Origin: Streptomyces roseirectus
GTDB lineage: Bacteria; Actinomycetota; Actinomycetes; Streptomycetales; Streptomycetaceae
DNA: 64,000 nucleotides
NCBI RefSeq assembly: GCF_014489635.1
Contig: NZ_CP060828.1
Span: forward strand, 124,001-188,000
Direction of reading: 5' to 3'
Positions 41,438 to 51,217 of this stretch are shown here, in pieces. A model generated the notes under the pieces. The model searched no databases. It was not told where the DNA came from and was given only the letters and a program-made list of their open reading frames with translations. The first letter of the stretch is position 1; every line of letters begins with the position of its first letter. The position numbers were made by a program, and so were the translations under genes.

Positions 41438-42137
41438 GGCCGGCCTCGCTCCCGGGCGCGTCGAAGCGGTAGCCGATGCCCCAGACGGTGCTGATCAGTT
41501 CCGGGCGGGCGGGGTCGTCCTCGACCTTCTCGCGCAGCCGCCGCACGTGCACGGTGACGGTCGACAGGTCGCCGAACTCCCAGCCCCAGACGCGCTGCAT
41601 GAGCTGTTCGCGGCTGGTGGCCTGTCCGGGGTGGCGCAGGAAGTACTCCAGGAGGTCGAACTCGCGGATGGTGAGGGCGAGTTCGGTGCCGTCGCGGGTG
41701 GCGCGGCGGGCGGTGGGGTCGAGGGCGAGGGGGCCGGCCCGCAGCCATGCCTCCTCGGCGGGTCCCGCCGGGGGCGCGCCGGCCCGGCGCAGTACCGACT
41801 CGACGCGCAGCACGAGTTCGCGGGGGCTGAAGGGTTTGGTGACGTAGTCGTCCGCGCCGACCTCCAGGCCGAGGATGCGGTCCTCCTCGTCGCCGCGCGC
41901 GGTCAGCATGATCACGGGGAGGGGGCCTGCCGCCCGCAGCCGGCGGCAGACCTCCAGGCCGTCCATGCCGGGCAGCATCAGGTCGAGCACCACGAGGTCG
42001 GGCCGCCCGGCGCGGGCGGACTCCACGGCGGCGGGGCCGTCGGCGGCGACGTCGACGGCGAATCCCGCCCGGTCCAGGTATCCGGCGACGACCTCGGAGA
42101 CGGTCGGGTCGTCGTCCACGACGAGTACGCGTTTCAC
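41427..42137 (-). CDS. OmpR/PhoB-type response regulator
   Basis: The 236-aa product has a receiver domain (VLVVDDDPTVSEVVA, phosphoacceptor in LVVLDLMLPGMDG, Lys in YVTKPFSPREL) and a C-terminal winged helix with QLMQRVWGWEFGDLSTVTVH and ISTVWGIGYRFDA. It is the first gene of a two-component operon with the kinase downstream. It is divergent from the GT2-GT87 operon across about 110 bp, its probable target region. Confidence 0.92.
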   Translation of the reverse strand: MKRVLVVDDDPTVSEVVAGYLDRAGFAVDVAADGPAAVESARAGRPDLVVLDLMLPGMDGLEVCRRLRAAGPLPVIMLTARGDEEDRILGLEVGADDYVTKPFSPRELVLRVESVLRRAGAPPAGPAEEAWLRAGPLALDPTARRATRDGTELALTIREFDLLEYFLRHPGQATSREQLMQRVWGWEFGDLSTVTVHVRRLREKVEDDPARPELISTVWGIGYRFDAPGSEAGRAR

Positions 42138-42249
42138 AGGCCGAGTCTCACACCCGGAGTCGGGCGGTGGATCAGGCGGTGGCGGACGTCAGCGATCCGT
42201 AAGGAGACGACTTCCGTTATGTCCGTTTCCCGTCCGTAGGGTGAGACGC

Positions 42250-42945
42250 GTGATCAAACCTCCCCCTCCTTCCGTGGACGTCGTGCTGCCCTGCCTCGAC
42301 GAAGCCGAGGCGTTGCCCTGGGTGCTGGCGCGCATCCCCGCCGGCTGGCGCGCGATCGTCGTCGACAACGGTTCCACCGACGGCTCCCCGGACCTCGCCC
42401 GCTCGCTCGGCGCGCACGTCGTCCACGAGCCCCGGCGCGGTTTCGGCGCCGCCTGCCACGCGGGCCTGACGGCCGCCACGGCCGACATCGTCTGCTTCTG
42501 CGACTGCGACGCCTCCCTGGACCCCGGTCTGCTGCCGACGGTCGTCACGCCCGTCCTCGACGGCGCCGCCGACCTGGTCCTGGGCCGGCGCCGGCCCACC
42601 GCCCGGGGGGCGTGGCCGCTGCACGCCCGGCTGGCCAACCTGGAGCTGGCGCGTCTGGTGCGCCGTCGCACCGGGGTGCGGCTGCACGACCTGGGCCCGA
42701 TGCGGGCCGCCCGCCGCAAGGGGCTGCTGGCGCTCGATCTGACCGACCGGCGCTCCGGCTACCCCCTCCAGATGGTGGTGCGCGCCGCCGACGAGGGCTG
42801 GCGGGTCGCCGAGATCGACGTGCCCTACCTCCCGCGCACGGGCCGTTCGAAGGTCACCGGTACGTGGCGCGGCACCTGGCACGCCGTCCGGGACATGCGC
42901 ACCGTCCTCGCCGAGCGCCCGGCCGTCGCGGGAGGTACCCGATGA
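42250..42945 (+). CDS. Family 2 glycosyltransferase
   Basis: The 231-aa product is a GT-A-fold glycosyltransferase. It has VDVVLPCLDEAEALPWVLAR, the nucleotide-binding IVVDNGSTDGSPD and the D-x-D-type CFCDCDASLDPG. The soluble size and the R-S-G-Y-P segment resemble polyprenyl-phosphate hexose synthases, which make a lipid-linked sugar donor at the inner face of the membrane. GTG 42250 was chosen; GTG 42241 is in frame. First gene of a four-gene operon in which each start overlaps the previous stop. Confidence 0.85.
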   Translation: MIKPPPPSVDVVLPCLDEAEALPWVLARIPAGWRAIVVDNGSTDGSPDLARSLGAHVVHEPRRGFGAACHAGLTAATADIVCFCDCDASLDPGLLPTVVTPVLDGAADLVLGRRRPTARGAWPLHARLANLELARLVRRRTGVRLHDLGPMRAARRKGLLALDLTDRRSGYPLQMVVRAADEGWRVAEIDVPYLPRTGRSKVTGTWRGTWHAVRDMRTVLAERPAVAGGTR

Positions 42946-43586
42946 CGTCGTCGTCCCGCCCCACCCTGCTGGTCATCGCGAAGGAACCGGTGCCCGGCCG
43001 CGTCAAGACCCGCCTCACCCCGCCCTACACCCCGCGGGAGGCGGCGGCCCTCGCGGAGGCGTCCCTCACGGACACGCTGCACACCCTGCTCGGCGTGCCC
43101 GCCCGTCGCCGGGTCCTCGTGCTGGCCGGTGCCCCCGGTCCCTGGCTGCCGCCCGGCTACGACGTCGTCCCGCAGTGCCCCGGCGGTCTCGACGAGCGGA
43201 TCGCCGCCGCGTTCGAGCAGTGCGCCGACGGCCCCGCCCTGCTGGTCGGCATGGACACGCCGCAGCTCTCCCCCGCCCACCTCGCCCCCGTCGGCGTCAC
43301 CGGGCACGACGCCTGGCTCGGTCTCGCCGCCGACGGCGGTTTCTGGGCGCTCGGCCTGGCCGATCCCGCGCGCACCGGGGCGCTCGTGCGGGGCGTGCCC
43401 ATGTCCACCGACCGCACGGGGGCCGCCCAGCACCGCAGGCTCGTCGAGGCGGGGCTGACGGTCGCGGAGCTGCCGGTGCTGCGGGACATCGACACGGCCG
43501 GGGACGCCGTGTCGGTGGCCGCGCGCTGCCCGTCCGGATCGCGGTTCGCCACTCTCCTCGCCTCGCTCGGGGAGACGGTCCGATGA
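42942..43586 (+). CDS. DUF2064/TIGR04282 GT-A-like protein
   Basis: The 214-aa product has the family signature VIAKEPVPGRVKTRL, then GMDTPQLSPAHL (an Asp-Thr-Pro site) and DRTGAAQHRRLVEAG. The fold resembles nucleotidyltransferases and molybdenum-cofactor guanylyltransferase-like proteins; its activity has not been established to my knowledge. It is coupled to the glycosyltransferase upstream (ATGA) and the methyltransferase downstream (ATGA), implying a step in the same pathway, perhaps nucleotide-sugar activation. Confidence 0.85.
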   Translation: MTSSSRPTLLVIAKEPVPGRVKTRLTPPYTPREAAALAEASLTDTLHTLLGVPARRRVLVLAGAPGPWLPPGYDVVPQCPGGLDERIAAAFEQCADGPALLVGMDTPQLSPAHLAPVGVTGHDAWLGLAADGGFWALGLADPARTGALVRGVPMSTDRTGAAQHRRLVEAGLTVAELPVLRDIDTAGDAVSVAARCPSGSRFATLLASLGETVR

Positions 43587-44263
43587 CCGGGACGGCCGAA
43601 CTCGCGCACGCCGAACCCTGGGTCGACGACCCCTACGGGCGCGCCCTGCACGCCGGTCGCGGCCCCCTGCACCTGCGCCGGCTGTCGCCTCCCGAGCCCG
43701 GCGCCGCCGAGGTGCTGCCGCTGGACGTGGAGCGCTTCTGCGCGCCGCCCGACGCCGCCGACCTGGACGTCCTGCGCCGCTGCGCCGGTCCCGTCCTGGA
43801 CGTCGGCTGCGGCCCGGGGCGCCTGGTGGCCGCGCTGACCGCGCGGGGGACGCAGGTGCTCGGGGTGGACGTCAGCCCCGCCGCCGTCGCCCTCACCCGG
43901 CTGCAGGGCGGGGCGGCGCTCAGGCGTGACGTGTTCGGGCGGCTGCCGGGGGAAGGGCGGTGGGGGACGGTGCTGCTGATGGACGGCAACGTCGGCATCG
44001 GCGGTGATCCGGCGGCTCTCCTCGCCCGGCTGGGCTCGGTGGTGCGGCCCGGCGGGCGGCTGGTGGCCGAGGTCGCCGCCCAGGACGTGGACGAACGGCT
44101 CACCGTGCGGGTCGAGGACGCGTCCGGTGGGTACGGGCGCCCGTTCCCCTGGGCGCGGGTCGGCGCCGGCGCGCTGGTGCGGGCCGCGACGGGGTGGGGT
44201 CTCGCCGGGCGGTGGACGGTGTCGGGGCGCGCCTTCGTGGAGCTGCGGCGGGGGTGTCCGTGA
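43583..44263 (+). CDS. Class I SAM-dependent methyltransferase
   Basis: The 226-aa product has motif I VLDVGCGPGRLVAALTARG, motif II LGVDVSPAAVALTRLQ, and the post-I pattern LLMDGNVGIGGDPAAL. It is Rossmann-like and soluble. The substrate is unknown; the context (glycosyltransferases, epimerase) suggests O- or C-methylation of a sugar or lipid intermediate. It overlaps both neighbours by 4 bp. Confidence 0.87.
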   Translation: MTGTAELAHAEPWVDDPYGRALHAGRGPLHLRRLSPPEPGAAEVLPLDVERFCAPPDAADLDVLRRCAGPVLDVGCGPGRLVAALTARGTQVLGVDVSPAAVALTRLQGGAALRRDVFGRLPGEGRWGTVLLMDGNVGIGGDPAALLARLGSVVRPGGRLVAEVAAQDVDERLTVRVEDASGGYGRPFPWARVGAGALVRAATGWGLAGRWTVSGRAFVELRRGCP

Positions 44264-45696
44264 AGGGCGGGGCGGTGCGGGAGGCTCCCGCCGAAACGTC
44301 GTCACCGGCCCGGCAGCCGGCCGGCCCGGCCCGCACGGCCCGTGTCGTGGTCACCGCCGTGCTGCTGGCCGCCCTCGTCGCCGTCCTCGTCGTCACCCTC
44401 CGGGCGGGCGACAGCCGCAGCGCGTCCGGCACGCTGCTCGCCGGGTACGGCGTCGCCTGGGCGCTGTTCGCCGCCGCCCTGTGGACGGTGCGGCGGGTGC
44501 CCGTGCGGGCCGCGACCGGTCTCGTCCTGGCGGGGTCGGCCGCGATCGCCCTGGCCGGGCTCGCCGCGCCGCCGCGCACCAGCGACGACATGTTCCGCTA
44601 CGCCTGGGACGGCCGTGTGCAGGCGGCCGGGATCTCCCCGTACGCGTTCCCGCCCGCCGCGCCTGAGCTGTCCCGGCTGCGTGACGACTGGCTGTTCCCC
44701 CCGGCGCCGGACTGCGCGGGGTGGGGGCTCACGCGGACCGCCGAGGGGCTGTGCGTCCGGATCAACCGGCCGACCGTGCCGACCATCTATCCGCCGGTCG
44801 CCGAGGGCTGGTTCCTCGGTGTCCACGCGCTGTCCCCGCCGGACGCGCGGCACAAGCCGGTCCAGGTGGGCGGCGCCGTCCTCGCGTTCGGCACGACGCT
44901 CGCCCTGCTGCGGGCGCTGCGCCGGCGGGGGGATCCGTGGCGGGCGGCGCTGTGGGGGTGGTGTCCGGCGGTCGCGTGGGAGGCGGTGAACAACGCTCAC
45001 ATCGACACGCTGGGCGTCCTGCTGGCCGTCCTGGCGCTCACCACCGCCGGGGCGCGCCGGGGGGCGCTGCTGGGGGCCGCGATCGCCGTCAAGGTCCTGC
45101 CGGTGCTCGTGCTGCCGGGCGCGCTGTCCGGGGAGCGCCGGCCCGCGCACATCCTGCGGGTCGCCGGGGCGGCCGTCGCCGCCGTCGTGGTCGTCTATCT
45201 GCCGTACGTCCTCGCCTCGGGCGCGGGGGTCCTCGGCTATCTGCCCGGCTACCTGCACGAGGAGGGCTACGAGCCGGGTGACGTGCGGCGGTTCGCGCTC
45301 CTGCGGCTGGTGCTGCCGGACGCCGCCGCGGCCCCGGCGGCCGCCGTACTCCTCGCGCTGACCGCGCTGTTCGTGTGGCGGCGGGGCGACCCCGCCCGAC
45401 CCTGGCGCGGGGCCCTCCTCCTCACCGGCGCCACGCTCCTCCTGCTGTCGCCGAACTACCCCTGGTACGCGCTGCTGCTCGTCGCCCTCGTCGCCCTCGA
45501 CGGGCGCTGGGAGTGGCTGGCGGTCAGTCTCGCGGGCACCTTCCTCTATCTCGGCAGCGAGTTGCTGCCGGGGGCGTCCCGGCAGGCGTGGGCGTACGGG
45601 GCCGCCGCGGTCGTCGTCGGGGTGGGGGCGTGGCTGCGCGCACGTCGCCGGTCCGGCGCCGTCAGGGCTGCGGGGCCGCGCCCATCTCCCGCATGA
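44260..45696 (+). CDS. Polytopic membrane glycosyltransferase (GT87/mannosyltransferase-like)
   Basis: The 478-aa product has about 11-13 TM helices. The first extracytoplasmic loop carries RTSDDMFRYAWDGRVQAAG, the acidic motif expected for polyprenyl-phosphate-dependent GT-C enzymes. IYPPVAEGWFLGVH and NYPWYALLLVAL, which follow, are also family-like. It likely transfers a sugar from a lipid donor to an acceptor outside the cell membrane. It starts at GTG 44260 (GTGA overlap). Its last 35 bp overlap the convergent TerD gene. Confidence 0.85.
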   Translation: MKGGAVREAPAETSSPARQPAGPARTARVVVTAVLLAALVAVLVVTLRAGDSRSASGTLLAGYGVAWALFAAALWTVRRVPVRAATGLVLAGSAAIALAGLAAPPRTSDDMFRYAWDGRVQAAGISPYAFPPAAPELSRLRDDWLFPPAPDCAGWGLTRTAEGLCVRINRPTVPTIYPPVAEGWFLGVHALSPPDARHKPVQVGGAVLAFGTTLALLRALRRRGDPWRAALWGWCPAVAWEAVNNAHIDTLGVLLAVLALTTAGARRGALLGAAIAVKVLPVLVLPGALSGERRPAHILRVAGAAVAAVVVVYLPYVLASGAGVLGYLPGYLHEEGYEPGDVRRFALLRLVLPDAAAAPAAAVLLALTALFVWRRGDPARPWRGALLLTGATLLLLSPNYPWYALLLVALVALDGRWEWLAVSLAGTFLYLGSELLPGASRQAWAYGAAAVVVGVGAWLRARRRSGAVRAAGPRPSPA

Positions 45697-46192
45697 ACTC
45701 CGCCGGTTCGCTGTCGGAGCCGGCGAGCGACGGGCGGAACTCCCAGGTGCCGGACGGGTTCTTGGTGAACTCGGCGACGACGCAGGCGCAGGAGCCGGCG
45801 AGCCGCGTCAGGTCGTCCTTGAGGAGTTCGGTGTACCCGTCGAGGACCAGGACCCCGGTGCCCGTGAGGTCGCCGAAGGTCTTCGGTCCGGTGTTCTGGT
45901 GGATGACCACGCCGACGACGACCCGGGCGAACGACGGGGCGAGGCGGTCGAGTTCGACGGTCATCGCCTCGACGTACCCGAAGCCCTGCCCCGTCGTGCT
46001 GTGGCGGCTCATGTTGATCGTGCCGTCGGGGGAACGGCTGTCGTAGTGGACGACGTACACCGGCCGCCCGTACGGCGCGTCCGCCGCGTAGGTCGCCGCG
46101 ACGATGTCGAGGTGATGAGGGGGCTGTTTCAGCGGGCTCGGGTCCCACTTGAGCCGTATCTCGACCTTCTTCAGCCCCGTGTTGCTGCTCAC
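45662..46192 (-). CDS. TerD family protein
   Basis: The 176-aa product contains TerD-type elements: KKVEIRLKWDPSP at the N-terminus, then VYVVHYDSRSPDGTINMSRH and the Asp-rich LVLDGYTELLKDDLT. TerD proteins are calcium-binding and belong to tellurite-resistance and stress-associated clusters; streptomycetes carry many copies and their function is unclear. It starts at GTG 46192 and stands alone, with no other ter genes in the window. Confidence 0.8.
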   Translation of the reverse strand: MSSNTGLKKVEIRLKWDPSPLKQPPHHLDIVAATYAADAPYGRPVYVVHYDSRSPDGTINMSRHSTTGQGFGYVEAMTVELDRLAPSFARVVVGVVIHQNTGPKTFGDLTGTGVLVLDGYTELLKDDLTRLAGSCACVVAEFTKNPSGTWEFRPSLAGSDSEPAEFMREMGAAPQP

Positions 46193-46326
46193 CGGATGTG
46201 CTGCCTCTCCCGCCGATGCCTGTCACGGGGCGCTTCCCCGCACCTGAAGCATGGCTCCGTGCGGGCGCGTTAAAGCCTCGTCAAGAAAATTCGCCCCACG
46301 CGCCGCCCCGCGACAGGTCCTCGGGG

Positions 46327-46923
46327 TCAGGGGATCGCGGGTGCCCTGTACTCGGCCATGGCGTCGATGAGCCACCGTCCGAGGTAGTCCGCGAACGAGG
46401 CGCGGGGGAAGAGCCGGTAGGTGGTGTCGTCGACCTGCCAGAGCAGGACGGGGACGGGGCCGACGGTGGTGGACAGGGCGCGGCCGGGGCCGAAGGCGCG
46501 GGGGTGGAGGTCGAGGGGGCAGCCCTTCTCCAGGACGTCCCGGGCGCTGGGCCCGGTGAGCTGGAGGGTGGTGCGGTTGGCGGAGAGGTCGACGACCGAG
46601 CCGGAGGACGTGCCGAGGGCTTCCTTCAACTCGCCGGTCAGGGCGGCGGGTTCGGCACGGGAGAGGATCAGCCACTCGTCGGGGCCCTGCCAGACGGCGG
46701 TGTGGGGGCCGGCGGCGGAGGTGGCCCCGCACTCCCGGGGCAGCGCCGCCCCGAGGGCCTTCTCGATGCGGGCCGCCGCCTCGGAGGCGGGGTCGACACG
46801 GACGTTCACCATGGTGAGGAAGGGGAGTTCGGCGAGCGCGACACCCCGGTCCCCGGTGACGGTCGCGGCGGACAGCGCCTCGTAAAGGTGGGCCAGGGGG
46901 CTCACCGCGAACTGGTCAGCCAT
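46327..46923 (-). CDS. soxG: Sarcosine oxidase gamma subunit
   Basis: The 198-aa product is the gamma subunit of heterotetrameric sarcosine oxidase: short N-terminus, [69 protein letters not shown]. It is a GcvT-like fold and a structural subunit. It is the last gene of the operon and overlaps soxA by 8 bp. Confidence 0.88.
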   Translation of the reverse strand: MADQFAVSPLAHLYEALSAATVTGDRGVALAELPFLTMVNVRVDPASEAAARIEKALGAALPRECGATSAAGPHTAVWQGPDEWLILSRAEPAALTGELKEALGTSSGSVVDLSANRTTLQLTGPSARDVLEKGCPLDLHPRAFGPGRALSTTVGPVPVLLWQVDDTTYRLFPRASFADYLGRWLIDAMAEYRAPAIP

Positions 46924-49708
46924 CTCGGCGGGTCCCTTCGGGGTCGTAGAGGACGAAGTCGGTCACCTCGACGGGCACCAGCTCCTCGCCGACGGGCGCG
47001 AGCAGGGTCTCGCCGTGCCGTTCGCGGCCGCCGGAGACGAGGGCGAGCGCGAAGGGGCGGCCGAGGGCGACGCTGTGGTAGCTGGAGGTGACGTGGCCGA
47101 GCATCGGGACGGGCGGGGCCGTCAGGTCGGCGTCGGGCGCGAGGAGCTGGGTGCCTTCGGGGAGGCGGGTGGTGCGGTCGGCGGGGAGCAGGCCGACGAG
47201 GTGTTTGCGGTCGGCGCGCCGGGTGTCGGGGCGGGCGAAGGAGCGTCTGCCGACGAAGTCCTTCTGCTTGGAGACCACCCAGCCCATCCCGGCGTCCTGC
47301 GGGGTGACGGTGCCGTCGGTGTCCTGGCCGACGATGATGTACCCCTTCTCGGCGCGCAGGACGTGCATGGTCTCGGTGCCGTAGGGGGTGATGCCGTGCG
47401 GCTGTCCGGCGGCGTGGACCTGTTCCCAGACGGCCCGCCCGTACCAGGCGGACACGTTGATCTCGTAGGCGAGTTCACCGGAGAAGGAGATCCGGCAGAT
47501 CCGGGCCGGTATCCCCGAGGCGAGGGTCGTCTCGCGGAACGCCATGAACGGGAACGCCTCGGTGGAGAGGTCGACGTCCGGCGCCAACTGACCGATCACA
47601 TCACGGGACTTGGGGCCGACGACGGCGATGGTGGCCCACTGTTCGGTCACCGACGTGCAGTACACGTCGAGTTCGGGCCACTCGGTCTGCAGCCACTCCT
47701 CCAGCCAGTCGAGGACCCCGGCGGCGCCGCCGGTCGTGGTGGTCATGAAGTACCGCTCGTCGTCGAGGCGCAGGGTGACGCCGTCGTCGAAGATCATGCC
47801 GTCGGGCTTGCACATCACGCCGTAGCGGGCGTTGCCGGGCTTCAGTTTCTTGAACGCGTTGGTGTAGATCCGGTTCAGGAACTCGCCGGCGTCCGCGCCC
47901 CGGATCTCGATCTTGCCGAGGGTGGAGGCGTCCATGAAGGCGACGCCCTCGCGGGCGGCCCGGCATTCGCGGGCGACGGCGGCGTCCATGTCCTCGTCGC
48001 CGACGGGGTAGTAGCGGGGCCGCTTCCACTGGACGACGTCCTCGAAGACGGCGCCGTGCTCGACGTGCCAGTGGTGGACGGGCGTCATGCGTTCGGGGTC
48101 GAACAGGTCGCCGCGCTCGCGGCCGGCGAGGGCGGCGAACGCGATCGGCGTGTAGGGCGCCCGGTAGGCCGTCGTCCCGATCTCGCCCGGCGCCCCGCCG
48201 AGCAGGTCGGCGATGACGCCGATGGAGTTGACGCCGGAGGTCTTGCCCTGGTCGTTGGCCGTGCCCAGCGAGGTGTAGCGCTTGACGTGTTCGACGCCCT
48301 TCATGCCGGCGCCGGTCGAGCGCTGGACGTCGGTGACGGTGACGTCGCGCTGGAGGTCGACGAAGTGGGTGTCGTAGGTCTCGCCGGGCACCAGCCACAG
48401 CGCGCGGGTCACGCCGCGCGCCCCCGCCGGGACCTCCTCGGGGACGGGGACCGGGAATCCGGCCTCGGTCGCGGCGAGCGCCCCGGCCCGGGTGCCCTCG
48501 GCGACGCAGAGGTCCGTGTCGTAGGTGCCCCGGGCCGCCCCGACGACCTGCTGGCCCACGACCGTGCCGGCGGGCACGAACGCGGCGAGTTCGTCGTCCC
48601 AGACGACCTTGCCCTGCCGCTGGCTGTGCAGGTGGACGACGGGGCTCCAGCCGCCGGAGACGGCGAGCAGGTCGCAGGCGAACGTCTCGACCGCCGAGGG
48701 GCCGTCGAGGCGCTGGACGGTGACGCTGGTCAGCCGCCCCTCCCCCGAGGTCTCGACGACCGCGCTGCCGGTCAGCACCACCCCGCCCGCCGCCGCGGCC
48801 CGCGCCGACAGCTCCTCGCGGGCGTCGACGACGGCCACGACCTCGACGCCGGCGGCGCGCAGGGCGTCCACGGTGTCGTAAGCGCTGTCGTTGGTCGTGC
48901 CGACCACGGCCCGCGTGCCCGGTTTCACCGCGTACCGGCCGAGGTAGGTGCGCACGGCCCCGGCGAGCATCACGCCGGGCCGGTCGTTGCCGGCGAAGAC
49001 CAGGGGGCGTTCGTGGGCGCCGGTCGCGAGGACGACCTGCCTTGCGCGGATGTGCCACAGGCGCTGGCGGGAGACGCCCTCGACGTCGGTCTGTCCGGTG
49101 CGGCGCTGGAGCGCGAGGACGTAGTGGTCGTCGTAGGCGCCGAAGGCGGTGGTGCGCTGGAGGACGACGGTGTCGGGGGCGGCGTCGAGGCGGGCGCGCA
49201 GGCCGGTGACCCACGCCGCGCGGTCGAGGAGGGAGCCGCCGGGCTCGGGCTGGTCGTCGATGAGAATGACGCGGGCGCCGGAGTCGGAGGCGGCGGCCGC
49301 GGCGGCGAGTCCGGCGGGTCCCGCGCCGACGACGAGGACGTCGGTGTGGGCGTACTTCTTGTCGTAGACGGACGGGTCGGTGCCCAGGTCGAGGCGGCCC
49401 TTGCCGGAGAGGGTGGCGGCGCTCAGGCCGTCGTACAGCTCGACCGTGGTCGCCGGGAGCATGCCCTCGGAGTGGGAACCGGCCAGCTGGACCAGGGCGT
49501 TGGGCTCCTCGACGCCGGCGGCGACGATGCCCCGGGGGCGGCCCCGGTAGAGGGACGGGGCAACCTCGATCACACCGTTGGCGAGCATCGCGGAGGCGAG
49601 GGTGTCGCCGGGGTGGCCGGTCAGCTCGCGGCCGTCGAGCGTGAAGCGCAGGGTCACGGCGCGGTCGATCCGGCCGCCGTGCGCGAGCCGGAAGGGCTGG
49701 TCGGTCAT
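46916..49708 (-). CDS. soxA: Sarcosine oxidase alpha subunit
   Basis: The 930-aa product has the standard soxA order. An N-terminal 2Fe-2S-like domain without iron-sulfur cysteines (about 1-90) is followed by a Rossmann NAD-binding region ([20 protein letters not shown] near residue 130). A C-terminal GcvT-like folate-binding domain (about 590-930) carries [15 protein letters not shown] and [20 protein letters not shown]. The tetramer oxidises sarcosine to glycine, passing the methyl to tetrahydrofolate or releasing formaldehyde, with H2O2. The ATG (49708) overlaps the soxD stop by 4 bp. Confidence 0.93.
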   Translation of the reverse strand: MTDQPFRLAHGGRIDRAVTLRFTLDGRELTGHPGDTLASAMLANGVIEVAPSLYRGRPRGIVAAGVEEPNALVQLAGSHSEGMLPATTVELYDGLSAATLSGKGRLDLGTDPSVYDKKYAHTDVLVVGAGPAGLAAAAAASDSGARVILIDDQPEPGGSLLDRAAWVTGLRARLDAAPDTVVLQRTTAFGAYDDHYVLALQRRTGQTDVEGVSRQRLWHIRARQVVLATGAHERPLVFAGNDRPGVMLAGAVRTYLGRYAVKPGTRAVVGTTNDSAYDTVDALRAAGVEVVAVVDAREELSARAAAAGGVVLTGSAVVETSGEGRLTSVTVQRLDGPSAVETFACDLLAVSGGWSPVVHLHSQRQGKVVWDDELAAFVPAGTVVGQQVVGAARGTYDTDLCVAEGTRAGALAATEAGFPVPVPEEVPAGARGVTRALWLVPGETYDTHFVDLQRDVTVTDVQRSTGAGMKGVEHVKRYTSLGTANDQGKTSGVNSIGVIADLLGGAPGEIGTTAYRAPYTPIAFAALAGRERGDLFDPERMTPVHHWHVEHGAVFEDVVQWKRPRYYPVGDEDMDAAVARECRAAREGVAFMDASTLGKIEIRGADAGEFLNRIYTNAFKKLKPGNARYGVMCKPDGMIFDDGVTLRLDDERYFMTTTTGGAAGVLDWLEEWLQTEWPELDVYCTSVTEQWATIAVVGPKSRDVIGQLAPDVDLSTEAFPFMAFRETTLASGIPARICRISFSGELAYEINVSAWYGRAVWEQVHAAGQPHGITPYGTETMHVLRAEKGYIIVGQDTDGTVTPQDAGMGWVVSKQKDFVGRRSFARPDTRRADRKHLVGLLPADRTTRLPEGTQLLAPDADLTAPPVPMLGHVTSSYHSVALGRPFALALVSGGRERHGETLLAPVGEELVPVEVTDFVLYDPEGTRRDG

Positions 49709-49986
49709 CGGGTTCCTTCCGGGCGGGGCTCGTCGAGGCGGTAGACGGCGAGGACCTGGTGGCTTGCGGTGTCGCGCAGGACGTTGAACCAGCGGCGGCA
49801 GCCGATGCTGTGGACCCAGCGTTCGGCGAAGGGCCCCTTGGGGTTGTCGCGGTAGAAGACGTACTCGGCCCACTCGGCGTCGCTGAGGCCATCGGCGTCG
49901 TCCGGGTAGGGGACGTGGGCCTGGCCGCCGTAGTGGTACTCGGTCTCGTCGCGGGGGCCGCACCAGGGGCAGTCGATCAGCAGCAC
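49705..49986 (-). CDS. soxD: Sarcosine oxidase delta subunit
   Basis: The 93-aa product has the zinc-binding set C6, C9, H59 and C63 ([10 protein letters not shown], then [11 protein letters not shown]), the ligand pattern of delta subunits. The rest is Tyr/Asp-rich. It lies 10 bp downstream of soxB and overlaps soxA by 4 bp. Confidence 0.92.
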   Translation of the reverse strand: MLLIDCPWCGPRDETEYHYGGQAHVPYPDDADGLSDAEWAEYVFYRDNPKGPFAERWVHSIGCRRWFNVLRDTASHQVLAVYRLDEPRPEGTR

Positions 49987-49996
49987 GGCGTTCTCC

Positions 49997-51217
49997 TCAG
50001 TGGGCCACGGCCGCGGCGCCGTGTTCGTCGATCAGGGCGCCCGTGGTGAAGCGGTCCAGGGCGAAGGGGGCGTTGAGGGGGTGGGGTTCACCGGTGGCGA
50101 TGGTGTGGGCGAAGGTCCAGCCGGCCGCCGGGGTGGCCTTGAAACCGCCGGTCCCCCAGCCGCAGTTGACGTACAGGTTCTCGACGGGGGTGGTGCCGAT
50201 GATCGGGGAGGCGTCGGGGGTGACGTCGACGATGCCGCCCCAGGTGCGCAGGACGTGCGCGCGGGCGAACGCCGGGAACAGCTCGACGGCGGCGGCCATC
50301 TGACGTTCGATCACGTGGAAGGAGCCGCGCTGCCCGTACCCGTTGTAGGAGTCGACGCCCGCGCCCATCACCAGCTCGCCCTTGTGGGCCTGGGAGACGT
50401 ACACGTGGACGTGGTTCGACATGACCACCGTCGGATGGATCCGCTCGTGCAGCTCGGAGACCAGGGCCTGGAGGGGGTGGGACTGGACGGGCAGGCGGAC
50501 GCCGGCGAGGCCGGCCAGGACGCTGCTGTGCCCGGCGGCGGCGAGCCCGACGCGCCCGGCGAGGATGCGGCCCCGGCTGGTCTCGACGCCCACGACGCGG
50601 TCGCCGTCCCTGACGAAGCCGGTGACCTCGCAGCCCTGGATCAGGTCGACGCCGTGCGCGTCGGCGCTGCGGGCCAGCGCCCAGGCGACGTGGTCGTGCT
50701 TGGCGATCCCGGCGCGGGGCTGGTAGGTCGCGCCGAGGACCGGGTAGCGGGTGCGGTCGGAGACGTTGACGATGGGGCAGACCTCGGCGACCTGCTCCGG
50801 CTCCAGCCATTCGGCGTCCACGCCGTTGAGGCGGTTGGCGTTGACGCGCCGCACGCCCTCGCGGACGTCCTGGAGGGTGTGGGCGAGGTTGAGGACGCCG
50901 CGCTGGCTGAACAGGAAGTCGTAGTCCAGCTCCTCGGGCAGCCGCTCCCACAGTTTCAGGGCGTGCTCGTAGATCGCCGCGCTCTCGTCCCACAGGTAGT
51001 TGGAGCGGATGATCGTGGTGTTGCGGGCCATGTTGCCGCCCGCGAGCCAGCCCTTCTCCAGCACGGCGACATTGGTGATGCCGTGGTTCTTGACCAGGTA
51101 GTGGGCGGTGGCGAGGCCGTGTCCGCCACCGCCGACGACGATCACGTCGTAGGAGCGTTTCGGCTCCGGGTTGCGCCACAGGAAGTCGGGGTGCTCGGGG
51201 AGCGGGGCGTCGGTCAT
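49997..51217 (-). CDS. soxB: Sarcosine oxidase beta subunit
   Basis: The 406-aa product is the flavin-bearing subunit: [20 protein letters not shown] (FAD site) and [20 protein letters not shown], the conserved segment for substrate and flavin binding. Catalytic and covalent FMN residues were not mapped in detail. The start (ATG 51217) overlaps the glyA stop by 4 bp, so the two are coupled. Confidence 0.93.
   Translation of the reverse strand: MTDAPLPEHPDFLWRNPEPKRSYDVIVVGGGGHGLATAHYLVKNHGITNVAVLEKGWLAGGNMARNTTIIRSNYLWDESAAIYEHALKLWERLPEELDYDFLFSQRGVLNLAHTLQDVREGVRRVNANRLNGVDAEWLEPEQVAEVCPIVNVSDRTRYPVLGATYQPRAGIAKHDHVAWALARSADAHGVDLIQGCEVTGFVRDGDRVVGVETSRGRILAGRVGLAAAGHSSVLAGLAGVRLPVQSHPLQALVSELHERIHPTVVMSNHVHVYVSQAHKGELVMGAGVDSYNGYGQRGSFHVIERQMAAAVELFPAFARAHVLRTWGGIVDVTPDASPIIGTTPVENLYVNCGWGTGGFKATPAAGWTFAHTIATGEPHPLNAPFALDRFTTGALIDEHGAAAVAH

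Noticed and set aside
47015..49744. A 909-codon frame antisense to soxA
   Set aside because: Gly/Asp/Val/Arg-rich low-complexity translation with no motif; soxA is clearly the real gene.
49709..49963. N-terminal extension of soxA up to 49963
   Set aside because: The extension overlaps soxD entirely and is Arg/Pro-rich; ATG 49708 overlapping the soxD stop fits the operon and the family length.
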